Source of the DNA: Halobacterium sp. CBA1126
GTDB lineage: Archaea > Halobacteriota > Halobacteria > Halobacteriales > Halobacteriaceae
NCBI RefSeq assembly: GCF_009741975.1
Contig: NZ_WPCF01000015.1
Span: forward strand, 1-34,389
Length of the DNA stretch: 34,389 nt
Direction: 5' to 3'
Made by a program: the position numbers and the translations under genes. The notes under the pieces were generated by a model. It saw only the letters and a program-made list of their open reading frames with translations. It had not been told where the DNA came from and did no database searches. Numbering within the stretch: the first letter of the stretch is position 1; each line of letters starts with the position of its first letter. This document shows positions 8,026 to 16,976 of the stretch, one piece after another.

Positions 8026-9576
8026 ATGACGATGGAAGAGCGCATCGAGGAACTGCGCGAGAAGACCGAGCGCGCACTCCTCGGCGGCGGCGAGGACCGC
8101 ATCGAGTCCCAGCACGAGAAGGGGAAGATGACCGCCCGGGAGCGCATCGACTACTTCCTCGACGACGGCACGTTCAACGAGTTCGACCAGCTGCGCACCC
8201 ACCGCAGCCACAACTTCGGGATGGAGGAACAGCAGCTCCCCGGCGACGGCGTCGTCACGGGCTACGGCGAGGTGAACGGCCGCACCGTCTTCGTGTTCGC
8301 CCACGACTTCACCGTCTTCGGCGGCAGCCTCGGCGAGGTGTTCGCCGAGAAGGTGACGAAGGTCATGGACAAGGCCGTCGAGGTCGGCGCGCCCGTCGTC
8401 GGGCTGAACGACTCCGCGGGCGCCCGCATCCAGGAGGGCGTCGACGCGCTCGGCGGGTTCGCGGAGATCTTCACGCGCAACGAGAAGGCCAGCGGTGTCG
8501 TCCCCCAGATTTCGGCCATCATGGGGCCGTGTGCGGGCGGCGCGGTGTACTCGCCCGCGATTACGGACTTCATCTTCATGGTGAAAGACACCAGCCACAT
8601 GTTCATCACCGGGCCGGACGTCATCGAGACGGTCACCGGCGAGGAAGTCGGCTTCGAGGAGCTCGGCGGCGCCACGACCCACTCCTCGGAGTCCGGCGTC
8701 GCGCACTTCGCCTGCGACACCGAGGAGGAAGCCCTCGACAACATCAAGCGCCTCCTCTCCTACCTCCCGCAGAACAACGTCGAGGACCCGCCCCGGGTCG
8801 AGCCGTACGACGACCCCGAGCGCCGCGACGACGCCCTCGAGACCATCGTCCCCGACGAGCCCCGGAAGCCCTACGACATGACCGACGTGGTGGGCAGCGT
8901 CGTCGACGAGAACTCCTTCTTCGAGGTCCAGGAGAACTACGCGAAGAACATCGTCGTCGGGTTCGCGCGCCTCGACGGCCGCTCCGTGGGCGTGGTGGCG
9001 AACCAGCCCCGCGTGAGCGCCGGCACCCTCGACATCCAGGCCTCGGAGAAGGCCAGCCGGTTCGTGCGGTTCTGCGACTCCTTCAACGTCCCCATCGTCA
9101 CGTTCGTCGACGTCCCCGGGTTCATGCCCGGCACCGACCAGGAGCACGGCGGCATCATCCGCCACGGCGCGAAGCTCCTGTACGCGTACTCGGAGGCCAG
9201 CGTCCCCCTCCTGACGGTCATCACGCGGAAGGCCTACGGCGGCGCCTACGACGTGATGGCCTCCAAGCACCTCGGCGCTGACGTCAACTACGCGTGGCCG
9301 ACCGCCGAGATCGCGGTGATGGGGCCGAAGGGTGCGGTGAACGTCCTCTACCGCGAGGAGCTCGAGGAAGCGGACGACCCCGACGAGCTCCGCGAGCAGC
9401 TCATCGAGGAGTACCGCGAGGAGTTCGCGAACCCGTACACGGCCGCGGACCGCGGCTACCTCGACGCCGTCATCGAGCCGACGGAGACCCGGCCGCGCCT
9501 GATTCAGGACCTCGAGATGCTGCAATCCAAGCGCGAGGAGTCGCCGGACAAGAAACACGGCAACATCCCGCTGTGA
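8026..9576 (+). CDS. pccB: Acyl-CoA (propionyl-CoA) carboxylase, carboxyltransferase subunit
   Basis: This 516-residue subunit moves the carboxyl group from carboxybiotin to propionyl-CoA (and perhaps acetyl-CoA). It has the two crotonase-like halves of the family. The N-terminal half has [31 protein letters not shown] and [13 protein letters not shown], with the oxyanion glycines. The C-terminal half has [32 protein letters not shown], the [10 protein letters not shown] motif and [12 protein letters not shown]. The start is either 8026 or 8032; I prefer 8026 because a weak TATA-like run (ccttttgc, near 7990) lies about 33 bases upstream. The stop TGA shares its A with the next ATG, giving tight coupling to pccX. 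In haloarchaea this enzyme feeds propionyl-CoA to methylmalonyl-CoA and to the PHBV precursor pool. Confidence 0.95.
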   Translation: MTMEERIEELREKTERALLGGGEDRIESQHEKGKMTARERIDYFLDDGTFNEFDQLRTHRSHNFGMEEQQLPGDGVVTGYGEVNGRTVFVFAHDFTVFGGSLGEVFAEKVTKVMDKAVEVGAPVVGLNDSAGARIQEGVDALGGFAEIFTRNEKASGVVPQISAIMGPCAGGAVYSPAITDFIFMVKDTSHMFITGPDVIETVTGEEVGFEELGGATTHSSESGVAHFACDTEEEALDNIKRLLSYLPQNNVEDPPRVEPYDDPERRDDALETIVPDEPRKPYDMTDVVGSVVDENSFFEVQENYAKNIVVGFARLDGRSVGVVANQPRVSAGTLDIQASEKASRFVRFCDSFNVPIVTFVDVPGFMPGTDQEHGGIIRHGAKLLYAYSEASVPLLTVITRKAYGGAYDVMASKHLGADVNYAWPTAEIAVMGPKGAVNVLYREELEEADDPDELREQLIEEYREEFANPYTAADRGYLDAVIEPTETRPRLIQDLEMLQSKREESPDKKHGNIPL

Positions 9577-9830
9577 TGACCGCCGACTACGACATCTCCG
9601 TCCCGGACGACGCCACCGAAGCGGAGGCCGCCGCCATCGCCGCCGCGGTGAGCGCGCACCTCGCGCGCCTCGAAGCCGCCGCGGCCGCCGACGGCGAGGC
9701 GGCGTCGTGGGACGACGAGAAGTGGACGTTCGCCGGCCGGCTCGACGCCCTCGGCGCGCAGAGCGGCCGCGTCCCCGACGGCGCGCCGACGGACGCGTGG
9801 ACGGCAGCGGGACGCACCGACCGGTTCTGA
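9576..9830 (+). CDS. pccX: Small subunit of haloarchaeal propionyl-CoA carboxylase (PccX-like)
   Basis: This 84-residue acidic protein overlaps the end of pccB by one base. It has an alanine-rich helical stretch (residues about 12-45) followed by [15 protein letters not shown] near residue 60. The length, the position between the carboxyltransferase and biotin carboxylase genes, and the C-terminal W..AGR motif match the small epsilon-like third subunit described as PccX in Haloferax mediterranei, which is needed for carboxylase activity there. It shares the KW...GR style of actinobacterial AccE/epsilon subunits, but the relationship is weak. It is probably a structural or stabilising subunit with no catalytic residues. 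Confidence 0.85.
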   Translation: MTADYDISVPDDATEAEAAAIAAAVSAHLARLEAAAAADGEAASWDDEKWTFAGRLDALGAQSGRVPDGAPTDAWTAAGRTDRF

Positions 9831-9942
9831 GCGACGGCCCCGGTTCCCCGAGGCCGACCATTTGTCAACCGACTAGCGGCATCTGGTGGACAGTTCAGAA
9901 TCGAAGCTATCAGTAGGGCGTCCTGAGAACGGACTCTCAAGA

Positions 9943-11769
9943 ATGTTCGACAAGGTTCTCGTCGCGAACCGCGGCGAAATCGCCGTCCGCGTGATGCGGG
10001 CGTGCGAGGAGCTCGGCATCGAGACGGTCGCGGTCTACAGCGACGCCGACAAGCACGCGGGCCACGTCCGGTACGCCGACGAAGCCTACAACGTCGGCCC
10101 CGCGCGGGCGGCCGACTCCTACCTCGACCACGAGGCCATCATCGACGCGGCCCGGCAGGCCGACGCCGACGCCATCCACCCGGGGTACGGCTTCCTCGCG
10201 GAGAACGCCGAGTTCGCCGGGAAGGTCGAGGACGTCGAGGGCGTGACGTGGGTCGGCCCCTCCGCCGACTCGATGGAGCAGCTCGGCGAGAAGACGAAGG
10301 CCCGCCAGACGATGCGCGCCGCCGACGTCCCCATCGTCCCCGGCACGACCGAGCCCGCCGACTCCGCCGAGGAAGTCAAGGAGTTCGGCGAGGAGCACGG
10401 CTTCCCCGTCGCCATCAAGGCGGAGGGCGGCGGCGGCGGCCGCGGCATGAAAATCGTCCACGGCGCCGAGGAGGCCGACGAGCAGTTCGAGTCCGCGAAG
10501 CGCGAGGGGGAGGCGTACTTCGACAACGACAACGTCTACCTCGAGCGCTACCTCGAAAACCCCCGCCACATCGAGGTCCAGATCGTCGGCGACGAGCACG
10601 GCAACGTCCGCCACCTCGGCGAGCGGGACTGCTCGCTGCAGCGCCGCCACCAAAAGGTCATCGAGGAGGGGCCCAGCCCCGCGCTCACGGACGACCTGCG
10701 CGAGGAAATCGGGGAGGCCGCGCGCCGCGGCGCGGACGCCGCCGGCTACACGAACGCGGGCACCTTCGAGTTCCTCGTCGAGGACGACCCCGACCGGGAG
10801 GCGGGCGAGCTGCTCGACGCGGACGCGGACTTCTACTTCCTCGAGGTCAACACCCGGATTCAGGTCGAACACACCGTCACGGAGGAGCTGACGGGCATCG
10901 ACATCGTGAAGTACCAGCTCCGGGTCGCCGCCGGCGAGGAGCTGGACTTCGCGCAGGACGACGTCGAGCTCGACGGGCACGCCGTCGAGTACCGCATCAA
11001 CGCGGAGAACGCCGCGGACGACTTCGCGCCCGCCACGGGCGGCCAGCTGGAGACGTACGACCCGCCGGGCGGCATCGGCGTGCGCGTCGACGACGCGCTC
11101 CGGCAGGGCGACGACCTCGTCACCGACTACGACTCGATGGTCGCGAAGCTCGTCGTCCACGCCGGCGACCGCGAGGAGTGCATCGCGCGCTCGAAGCGTG
11201 CGCTCGCCGAGTACGACGTCGAGGGCATCCCGACCATCGTGCCGTTCCACCGGCTGATGCTCACCGACGACGCGTTCGTCGGCGGCACGCACACGACGAA
11301 GTACCTCGACGAGCACCTCGACCCCGGGCGCATCGACGAGGCCCAGGCGAAGTGGGGCACGGAGTCCGCCGCCAGCGAGAGCGACGAGGACGTCGTCGAG
11401 CGGGACTTCACGGTCGAGGTCAACGGCAAGCGCTTCGAGGTCGAACTCGAGGAGCGCGGCGCCGCCCAGCTCGCGGTCGGCGACGCCGAGAGCGGCGGCG
11501 GGGGACCGCCCGAACCCGCCGGCGGCGACGACTCCGAGTCGGTCGTCGAGGGCAGCGGCGAGACCGTCGAGTCCGAGATGCAGGGGACGATCCTCTCCGT
11601 CGAGGTCGAGGAGGGCGACGAGGTCGAACCCGGTGACGTGCTCGTGGTGCTCGAAGCGATGAAGATGGAGAACGACGTCGTCGCGTCCCACGGCGGCACC
11701 GTCTCGCAGGTCGCCGTCGCGGAGGGCGACAGCGTCGACATGGGCGACGTGCTCGTCGTCATCGACTGA
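9943..11769 (+). CDS. pccA: Propionyl/acetyl-CoA carboxylase biotin carboxylase + biotin carboxyl carrier subunit
   Basis: This 608-residue protein carboxylates its own biotin with bicarbonate and ATP. The biotin carboxylase domain (residues 1 to about 450) begins [17 protein letters not shown] and shows [10 protein letters not shown], the ATP-grasp glycine loop [23 protein letters not shown] and [18 protein letters not shown] with metal and bicarbonate ligands. A linker rich in Ser, Gly and Glu (about 470-545) joins it to a carrier domain of about 70 residues with EAMKMEN, in which Lys574 is the biotinylation site. I chose the ATG at 9943 because it opens the family signature; earlier in-frame codons add an unrelated peptide. 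It is separated from pccX by 112 bases that may hold a weak promoter. The biotin ligase gene birA lies 2.6 kb downstream, past the CHAT module. Confidence 0.95.
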   Translation: MFDKVLVANRGEIAVRVMRACEELGIETVAVYSDADKHAGHVRYADEAYNVGPARAADSYLDHEAIIDAARQADADAIHPGYGFLAENAEFAGKVEDVEGVTWVGPSADSMEQLGEKTKARQTMRAADVPIVPGTTEPADSAEEVKEFGEEHGFPVAIKAEGGGGGRGMKIVHGAEEADEQFESAKREGEAYFDNDNVYLERYLENPRHIEVQIVGDEHGNVRHLGERDCSLQRRHQKVIEEGPSPALTDDLREEIGEAARRGADAAGYTNAGTFEFLVEDDPDREAGELLDADADFYFLEVNTRIQVEHTVTEELTGIDIVKYQLRVAAGEELDFAQDDVELDGHAVEYRINAENAADDFAPATGGQLETYDPPGGIGVRVDDALRQGDDLVTDYDSMVAKLVVHAGDREECIARSKRALAEYDVEGIPTIVPFHRLMLTDDAFVGGTHTTKYLDEHLDPGRIDEAQAKWGTESAASESDEDVVERDFTVEVNGKRFEVELEERGAAQLAVGDAESGGGGPPEPAGGDDSESVVEGSGETVESEMQGTILSVEVEEGDEVEPGDVLVVLEAMKMENDVVASHGGTVSQVAVAEGDSVDMGDVLVVID

Positions 11770-11778
11770 CCGACCGAA

Positions 11779-11789
11779 TTCTTATTACG
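11779..11789 (+). promoter_or_regulatory. TATA box of the CHAT module
   Basis: The sequence ttcttattacg lies 20-30 bases before the ATG at 11809 and just after the pccA stop. It suggests that the small ORF and CHAT gene are transcribed from their own promoter. It could also act as the pccA terminator region. Confidence 0.4.
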
Positions 11790-11808
11790 TCCACCGACCC
11801 TCTCTGAG

Positions 11809-11973
11809 ATGATGTCGAGCGTGGCGCCGTCGGGCGACGGCCTCCGAACGCTCGCCGACGCACCACCGGCAGGTCGTCGGCGCAGTCGGGGAGTGGGGCG
11901 GTCGGTCCGAACCGAACGGGGGACCCGCGGGGAGCCGGTCCGCCGACCGCGCCGCACGCGGGTGCAGCGATGA
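11809..11973 (+). CDS. Small Arg-rich ORF overlapping the CHAT gene, 54 residues
   Basis: This 54-codon frame begins 20-30 bases after a TATA-like element, and its stop TGA overlaps the ATG of the CHAT gene (ATGA), the coupling seen between true operon genes in this genome. The first 20 residues have normal codon bias and composition. The second half is a run of Arg, Gly and Thr that is unlike haloarchaeal proteins, and around base 11875 a neighbouring frame looks more natural, so a frameshift here is possible. I recognise no domain. It may be a short leader peptide that sets CHAT translation, a small partner protein, or a chance frame in a leader. Confidence 0.35.
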   Translation: MMSSVAPSGDGLRTLADAPPAGRRRSRGVGRSVRTERGTRGEPVRRPRRTRVQR

Positions 11974-14051
11974 GGCCGGCGTTCGAGCGGCTCGTCGACC
12001 CCGACGGGCTCCGCGTCCGCGACCCGATCGAGAACGCCCAGTTCGAACTGTACACGGACCGCGTCGTCGACCCCGTCGCGGCGGACACCGACCAGTTCGT
12101 CCTCCCGGTGGACAGCGCGGTCACCGTCGCGGTGGGGGAACTCGAGGTTCCCCGGCTGGTGAACGTCTTCCTCTGGGACGAGACGGGGTCGATGGTCGGC
12201 GAGTCGGTGAACCAGCAGCAGACGGACCACGCGCCGGACTGGTACTGCGTGGACCTCCCGCTCGGGCCGGTGCGAGTGCAGGTCGTCGTCGACGCGGGGT
12301 TCTCGATTCGCCGCTCGGGGAACTCCACGTACGTCGAGTTCGACGAAGCGACGACGGTCGCCGTCGGCGCGCGCTCGCACCACGACTCCCCCGCCGGGAC
12401 GATAACCATCGGGGACGGCGTCGACGACGCGATGCGCGCCGTCGCGCTCAGCGGCTCCGCGCTGAAGACCACGTCCCCCGAGCGGTCGTTTCCGACGCTG
12501 CGCGGCCACCCGCCGCTCGTCGAGCGAGGCGACGCCTTCGACGCGCCGGACGCCTTCGAGCGCCCCGAGACCGACGTCGCCGTGGAGATTCCCCGGGAGT
12601 ACGGCGACCTCTTCCGGGTCAGCTCGCTGGTGTACTACCTCGGCGCGGACGTCCGGCCGGGCTCGGAGCGCGTACTCCACGTCGGCGGCGAGCCGTACGA
12701 CCTCGACACGGACCGGGGCTTCGAGGCGGAGGTCTCCCGGCTACTCAAGCACGTCTTCTTCCTCGACTGCGTCACGCGCACGGAGGGGCTGTACCCCGTG
12801 GACCTCCGGGCGCGCGACGCCGTCGAGGACGACCTGCCGTTCGACCCGGCGGCGGTCTACGACGCGTCGTTCGCCGAGCGGCTCCGCGCGTACCTCGACG
12901 TCCCCTACGACGTCACCGCGCCCCACCTCCCGAAGTGGAAGCTCACCGCGGACATCGAGCCGGACCCGGACCACGTCGAAGCGCTGCCGTTCGTCGCGAA
13001 CGAACTCGCGACGGTCCGCATCCCGTCCGACGGCGACGAGCCGGAGGTCCACGACGAGCCCGAGGAGCTGGCGGAGTTCTACCGCGCGAGCGGCGCGTCA
13101 GTCCGCACCGCCTCCGGGGAGGCGTCGGCCGCCGACTGGTCGAACGTCGTCGAACCCGACGAGACCGACGCCATCGAGCACGCGTGGATCGCCGAGGGGT
13201 TCCCGCTCGGCGCGAGCAAGACCCGCGTGGCGTCGTACCTCAGCCGGCTCGACCGCCCCGCCCGCGAGGAGGGCTCGATCAGCATCGACATCGTCTGCAA
13301 CGAGGACGAGATGAGCGAGGAGGACATCGTCGAGCAGTTCTACGGCACCCGGGACGTCTTCGAGTTCGACATCACCGTCCACTACGACCTGACCGCGGCG
13401 GAGCTCGCGGCCGTCTTCGAGCGGGACATCGACTTCCTCCACTACGTCGGCCACGTCGACGAGGACGGGTTCCAGTGCGCGGACGGCACGTTCGACGCGC
13501 GGACGCTCGACGAGGTGAACGTCGACGCGTTCCTGTTGAACGCCTGCAAGTCCTACGAGCAGGGCGACGTCCTCGTCAGGAAGGGGAGCTACGGCGGCAT
13601 CGTCACGCTCGCGAACGTCAGCAACGACCCCGCGGTGCGCATCGGGCGCGCGCTCGCCCGCCTGCTGAACAACGGGTTCACGCTGCAGGCCGGGCTGTCG
13701 GTCGCGCGCCACGTCACGCTGTTCGGGAACAAGTACATCACCATCGGGGACGGGACGCTCCAGCTGGTCCAGAGCAAGAACGGGACGCCGCTCGTGCTGG
13801 ACGTGACCGAACGCGGCGACGGCTACGCGGTCACGATTCGCGGCTACCCCACGCCGCAGTCGGCGGTCGGGTCGATCATCGCGCCGCACTTCGAGGACCA
13901 GACGAGCTACTACCTGAACTCCGGGGCCATCGACACGTTCGAGGTGACCGAGGCGGAGTTCCGGGAGTATCTCGGCCGGGGTGTGCTGCCGGTGCTGTTC
14001 GACGGCGAGCTCGTCTGGAGCGACGAACTGCTCCGGGACGAACTCGCCTAG
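11970..14051 (+). CDS. CHAT-domain (caspase-like) protease, haloarchaeal type
   Basis: This 693-residue protein has no signal peptide. The C-terminal part holds the CHAT signature: FLHYVGHVDEDGF with the presumed catalytic His495, and AFLLNACKSYEQG with Cys526, on successive strand ends as in clan CD cysteine proteases. These are followed by SYGGIVTLANV and a region near 560-600 typical of CHAT domains. The N-terminal ~450 residues are not recognised; the first ~130 look beta-rich (VNVFLWDE, VRVQVVVDAGFSI), possibly a recognition domain. There are no TPRs, unlike many bacterial CHAT proteins. CHAT proteases act in prokaryotic immunity and programmed death, for example by cleaving gasdermins, but this role is not shown here. 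The gene sits between pccA and birA, overlaps a small ORF at its start, and its stop overlaps the stop of a convergent 44-residue membrane microprotein (shared CTAG). Confidence 0.8.
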   Translation: MRPAFERLVDPDGLRVRDPIENAQFELYTDRVVDPVAADTDQFVLPVDSAVTVAVGELEVPRLVNVFLWDETGSMVGESVNQQQTDHAPDWYCVDLPLGPVRVQVVVDAGFSIRRSGNSTYVEFDEATTVAVGARSHHDSPAGTITIGDGVDDAMRAVALSGSALKTTSPERSFPTLRGHPPLVERGDAFDAPDAFERPETDVAVEIPREYGDLFRVSSLVYYLGADVRPGSERVLHVGGEPYDLDTDRGFEAEVSRLLKHVFFLDCVTRTEGLYPVDLRARDAVEDDLPFDPAAVYDASFAERLRAYLDVPYDVTAPHLPKWKLTADIEPDPDHVEALPFVANELATVRIPSDGDEPEVHDEPEELAEFYRASGASVRTASGEASAADWSNVVEPDETDAIEHAWIAEGFPLGASKTRVASYLSRLDRPAREEGSISIDIVCNEDEMSEEDIVEQFYGTRDVFEFDITVHYDLTAAELAAVFERDIDFLHYVGHVDEDGFQCADGTFDARTLDEVNVDAFLLNACKSYEQGDVLVRKGSYGGIVTLANVSNDPAVRIGRALARLLNNGFTLQAGLSVARHVTLFGNKYITIGDGTLQLVQSKNGTPLVLDVTERGDGYAVTIRGYPTPQSAVGSIIAPHFEDQTSYYLNSGAIDTFEVTEAEFREYLGRGVLPVLFDGELVWSDELLRDELA

Positions 14052-14182
14052 GGGCCGTTGACGGTGGTCGCGTGGGACGCCGCGGCGGCGCCCGTGCTCG
14101 ACAGGAACACCATCAGGCTGAACAGCACGCCGATCATCCGCGGGTTCTCTTCGAGGAACTGCGTGAACTTGCTGTCTGTCAT
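14048..14182 (-). CDS. 44-residue single-span membrane microprotein (DUF7503-like), convergent with the CHAT gene
   Basis: The minus strand encodes a short hydrophilic N terminus (MTDSKFTQFLEENPRMIG), one hydrophobic span (VLFSLMVFLSSTGAAAA) and a small tail ending in NGP. It matches my memory of haloarchaeal DUF7503-type proteins: about 45 residues, with a NPRM(I/T)G motif before a single membrane segment and a Gly-Pro end. Such proteins are often near CHAT genes, but this is unverified. A TATA element (gaatatag on the minus strand, around 14208-14215) is 26-33 bases upstream. Its TAG stop overlaps the CHAT TAG stop within CTAG at 14048-14051. It may be a pore-forming or signalling peptide, a substrate of the protease, or its membrane anchor; the sequence does not decide. 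Confidence 0.8.
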   Translation of the reverse strand: MTDSKFTQFLEENPRMIGVLFSLMVFLSSTGAAAASHATTVNGP

Positions 14183-14207
14183 CGTCTATCCTCAACGATC
14201 CGCGCCG

Positions 14208-14215
14208 CTATATTC
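14208..14215 (-). promoter_or_regulatory. TATA box of the microprotein gene
   Basis: On the minus strand gaatatag lies 26-33 bases upstream of the ATG at 14182, inside an A/T-rich stretch (14205-14260) that stands out from the surrounding GC-rich DNA. It is strong by the standards of this window, which suggests the microprotein is expressed independently of the protease. Confidence 0.5.
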
Positions 14216-14372
14216 AATCTATTTGAAAATAACGGAGATGAAAAATCCAGAAATTACCCGATGAAAACGCCGGCTCGGCTGAAACTCCGGGAACGCGTCG
14301 GGGCCGGCGCCGCCGGACCGCCCGCGCCCCGAATGCCGGGACTTTTGCTGGCGTAGCGGGTAGTCGACGCCG

Positions 14373-15320
14373 ATGAACGAGACGCGCCGCGCGGTCCTCG
14401 ACGCGCTCGCGGCCGGCCCCGTCGCCGGCCCCGCGCTCGCCGACGACCTCGGCATCTCGCGGACGGCCGTCTGGAAGCACGTCGAAGCGCTCCGGGACGC
14501 CGGCTTCGACGTCGACAGCACGTCGGCGGGGTACGCGCTCGCCGGCGTCCCCGAGTACGGCGCGGAAGCCGTCGAGTTCGGGCTGGACGCGCCGTTCGAC
14601 GTGGAGTACCACGACGCCGTCCCGAGCACGAACGACCGCGCGCGAGAGCTCGCGGCCGACGGCGCCAGCGACGCCGCGGTGGTCGCGGACCGGCAGACCG
14701 GCGGCCGGGGACGGCGCGGCCGCGAGTGGTCGTCGCCCTCCGGCGGCGTCTGGCTGAGCCTCGCACTGCGCCCGGACGTGCCGCCAGCGCGCGTGCCGCT
14801 GGTGACGCTCGCCGCGGCGGTGGCGGTCACGGACGCCGCCCGCGAGGCGGGCGTGGACGCGGCTATCAAGTGGCCGAACGACTGCATCGTCCCCCGCGAG
14901 GGCGTCGACCGCGGCGGCGACAAGCTCGCGGGCGTGCTCACGGAGATGGAAGGAGAAGCGAGCCGCGTCTCGTGGGTGGTCGTCGGCGTCGGCGTGAACG
15001 CCGACGTCGACCCCGACGAGCTAGCGGGAGACGCGACGAGCGTGCGCGCGGAAGCCGGCGCGGTCGACCGGCGCGCGTTCGTCCAGCGGTTCCTCGAGCG
15101 GTTCGACGGGCTCCGCGACGACCCCGAGGCCGTCCTCGCGGCGTGGCGGGACCGCGCGGCGACGCTCGGCGAGCGGGTGCGCGTCGAGACCGCCGACGGC
15201 GACGTCGTCGGGGACGCCGTGGACGTGACCGAGCACGGCGCGCTCGTCGTCGAAACGGCGGACGGCCGGCAGGTCGTCCACGCCGGGGACTGCCAGCACC
15301 TCCGCCCGGTCGACGACTAG
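14373..15320 (+). CDS. birA: Biotin--[acetyl/propionyl-CoA carboxylase] ligase with N-terminal HTH
   Basis: This 315-residue enzyme activates biotin as biotinyl-AMP and attaches it to the carrier lysine of PccA. Residues 1-60 form a winged helix (DDLGISRTAVWKHVEALRDAGF), so it may also act as a biotin-responsive repressor, as in E. coli BirA. The catalytic domain has STNDRA (about 85-90), the biotinyl-AMP loop GRGRRG (111-116), KWPND (166-170), the lysine in GGDKLAGVLTE (Lys184) and VVVGVGVNAD. A C-terminal SH3-like domain follows. A T-rich element (acttttgct, 14341-14349) lies about 27 bases upstream of the ATG. It shares function with the pcc genes to its left. The stop overlaps the stop of the convergent usp gene in CTAG (15317-15320). 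Confidence 0.94.
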   Translation: MNETRRAVLDALAAGPVAGPALADDLGISRTAVWKHVEALRDAGFDVDSTSAGYALAGVPEYGAEAVEFGLDAPFDVEYHDAVPSTNDRARELAADGASDAAVVADRQTGGRGRRGREWSSPSGGVWLSLALRPDVPPARVPLVTLAAAVAVTDAAREAGVDAAIKWPNDCIVPREGVDRGGDKLAGVLTEMEGEASRVSWVVVGVGVNADVDPDELAGDATSVRAEAGAVDRRAFVQRFLERFDGLRDDPEAVLAAWRDRAATLGERVRVETADGDVVGDAVDVTEHGALVVETADGRQVVHAGDCQHLRPVDD

Positions 15321-15763
15321 GGCTCGCCGTCGACGCGCACCGTCAACACCGGCACCGTCGACGACCGCACGACCTTCTCCGCGACGCTGCCGAGCAGCAG
15401 CCGGTCGATGCCGCCGCGGCCGTGCGTCCCCATCACCACGAGGTCGCAGTCCTCGTCCTCGGCGTACCGGACGATCTCCCGGCTGGGGTTGCCGTCGACG
15501 AGCGCGCGCTCGACGGGCACGCCGCGCTCCGCGGCGACGTCCTCGACCTCGTCGAGCGCGGCGTCGCCCTCCTCGTTCATCATCGCGGCGACGCTCTCCC
15601 ACGAGGACTCCATCGGGAGCCCGGAGAAGCTCGCGGAGTTGACGACGTACAACGCGTGAATCGTCGCCCCGTGTTCGGCGGCGAGGTCGATGGCGTGTTC
15701 GACCGCCTCCCGTGTCTCCTCGCTGCCGTCGGTCGGGACGAGGATGCGCTCGTAGCGGCCCAT
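15317..15763 (-). CDS. Universal stress protein UspA family
   Basis: This 148-residue single-domain Usp starts with ERILVPTDGSEETREAVEHA, the first strand and helix of the fold. Near the end is the ATP-binding motif G-2X-G-9X-GS (GTHGRGGIDRLLLGSVAEKVV) followed by PVLTV, so it probably binds ATP. The role is usually stress adaptation, with unknown target. It is convergent with birA with overlapping stops, and is separated by 57 bases from the stop of the amidohydrolase gene, which lies upstream on the same strand. Confidence 0.92.
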   Translation of the reverse strand: MGRYERILVPTDGSEETREAVEHAIDLAAEHGATIHALYVVNSASFSGLPMESSWESVAAMMNEEGDAALDEVEDVAAERGVPVERALVDGNPSREIVRYAEDEDCDLVVMGTHGRGGIDRLLLGSVAEKVVRSSTVPVLTVRVDGEP

Positions 15764-15819
15764 GTGTGACCGATTGTCGGGGAGCGGCTTAACGTTCGGG
15801 GCGGGTTCCCGCTCCGCGG

Positions 15820-16851
15820 CTACTCGCCGACGTCGTCGGGCGAGACGACGCGTTTCACGTCGCTCGCGCCGGCGCGGCGCACCACCGCCCGCACCGGGTC
15901 GCGGGCGCCCGAGAGGTTGTCCGAGTCGCCGTCCAGCACGAGCAGGCGCGCCTCGCGGCCGGCTTCGAGGACGCCGTGGTCCTCGCCGATTGCCTCGGCC
16001 CCCGCGCGGGTCGCCATCCGCAGCACCTCGGCCGCGGAGACGTCGAAGAGCTTGGCGGCGAACGCCATCTCGCGGAACATCGACGGGCTGTTCGTCATCA
16101 CGTTGTCCGTGCCGAGCGCGACCGTCGTGCGGTCGAGGAGCTCCCGGACGGGCGGCAGCCCGACGTCGGTCACGAGGTTCGACCGCGGGCAGACCGCGAC
16201 CGGAATCCCGTTGTCCTCCACGCGGTCGAGGTGGAGGCTCTCGGCGTGGACCATGTGCACGAGCAGGTCGGGGTCGAGGTCGATGGCGGGGTTGATGTCC
16301 CGGGAGTCGACCTCGCCGGCGTGGATGGCGAACGGCTTCCCCGCGTCCCGCGCGGCGTTGCGCTCGCTGCCGAACTCGCCGTCCGCCGCGCCGCTCGCGC
16401 CGAACCCGTCCGCGACGTCGAGCACGTCCGCGGTCTCCCGGCCGAAGACGAACGGGTCGACGCCCGTCCCCTCGGCGGCCTCCCGGAGCGCGTGCACGCC
16501 CTCCACGCCGCCCTCGCGGAATTCGAGCGTGCGCGTCGTCCCCGTCTGGCGCATGAACCGGAGGCTGCGGCGCATCCCCTCGACGAGCTCCTCGCGGCTC
16601 GCCTCCCGCAGGAGCCGGTGTTTCAGGCCGTCCGGCGGCGCCACCAGCTCCTCGAGCGTGAGGCCGCCGCCCGCCTCCTTCGCGATGGAGTCCCCGAGGT
16701 GCGTGTGCGCGTTCACGAACGCCGGCAGCACGACGTCCTCGGAGTCGGTCAACTCCTCGTCCAATCGGACGACTTCGCCGTCCTCCACGACGAGCGTGCC
16801 CTCCACGGGCTCGTAGCCCTCGCCCCAGAGGACGGTTCCGGAGAGTTCCAT
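15820..16851 (-). CDS. Amidohydrolase-superfamily metal-dependent deaminase/hydrolase
   Basis: This 343-residue protein has the metal ligands of the amidohydrolase TIM barrel: NAHTHLGDS (His49, His51), HAGE (His177, Glu180), the VHMVHAES histidine (about 199-202) and GTDN (Asp249). The HAGE and HxH pattern places it with the cytosine, guanine and adenosine deaminase branch (TRZ/ATZ-like), where Glu180 and Asp249 act in catalysis. It is shorter than typical members, which have 400-450 residues. I chose the ATG at 16851, where the beta-rich N-terminal domain (MELSGTVLWGE) begins; 21 more codons upstream would be unlike the family. The substrate is unknown. It may share transcription with the usp gene after it. 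Confidence 0.85.
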   Translation of the reverse strand: MELSGTVLWGEGYEPVEGTLVVEDGEVVRLDEELTDSEDVVLPAFVNAHTHLGDSIAKEAGGGLTLEELVAPPDGLKHRLLREASREELVEGMRRSLRFMRQTGTTRTLEFREGGVEGVHALREAAEGTGVDPFVFGRETADVLDVADGFGASGAADGEFGSERNAARDAGKPFAIHAGEVDSRDINPAIDLDPDLLVHMVHAESLHLDRVEDNGIPVAVCPRSNLVTDVGLPPVRELLDRTTVALGTDNVMTNSPSMFREMAFAAKLFDVSAAEVLRMATRAGAEAIGEDHGVLEAGREARLLVLDGDSDNLSGARDPVRAVVRRAGASDVKRVVSPDDVGE

Positions 16852-16892
16852 ACCCGAGACGTGCGCCCGCGACACCGTGAAGGTTACTCGAC

Positions 16893-16976
16893 GTGGCTCA
16901 CTGCGGTCGACCACGCTGCTCGCGGCTCACTGCGTTCACCGCTCGCATTAACGTGCTCTCCGTTCAGTCGAGCACG
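16893..16976. repeat. Short repeat-rich intergenic segment
   Basis: The 11-base word ggctcactgcg occurs twice (16895-16905 and 16924-16934), each followed by a g-t-c/t-c-a/g-c segment. Such words are dispersed between genes in haloarchaea. No gene is seen; the segment lies between the HD gene stop and the amidohydrolase start. Confidence 0.35.

Noticed and set aside
6922-9861. 979-codon open frame on the minus strand across NSS2, pccB and pccX
   Set aside because: Composition is Arg, Asp and Val mirror reading of plus-strand genes with known motifs. Long shadow frames are normal at this GC content.
9937-11691. 584-codon minus-strand frame opposite pccA
   Set aside because: Shadow of pccA: strongly Val, Leu, Asp and Arg biased with no motif.
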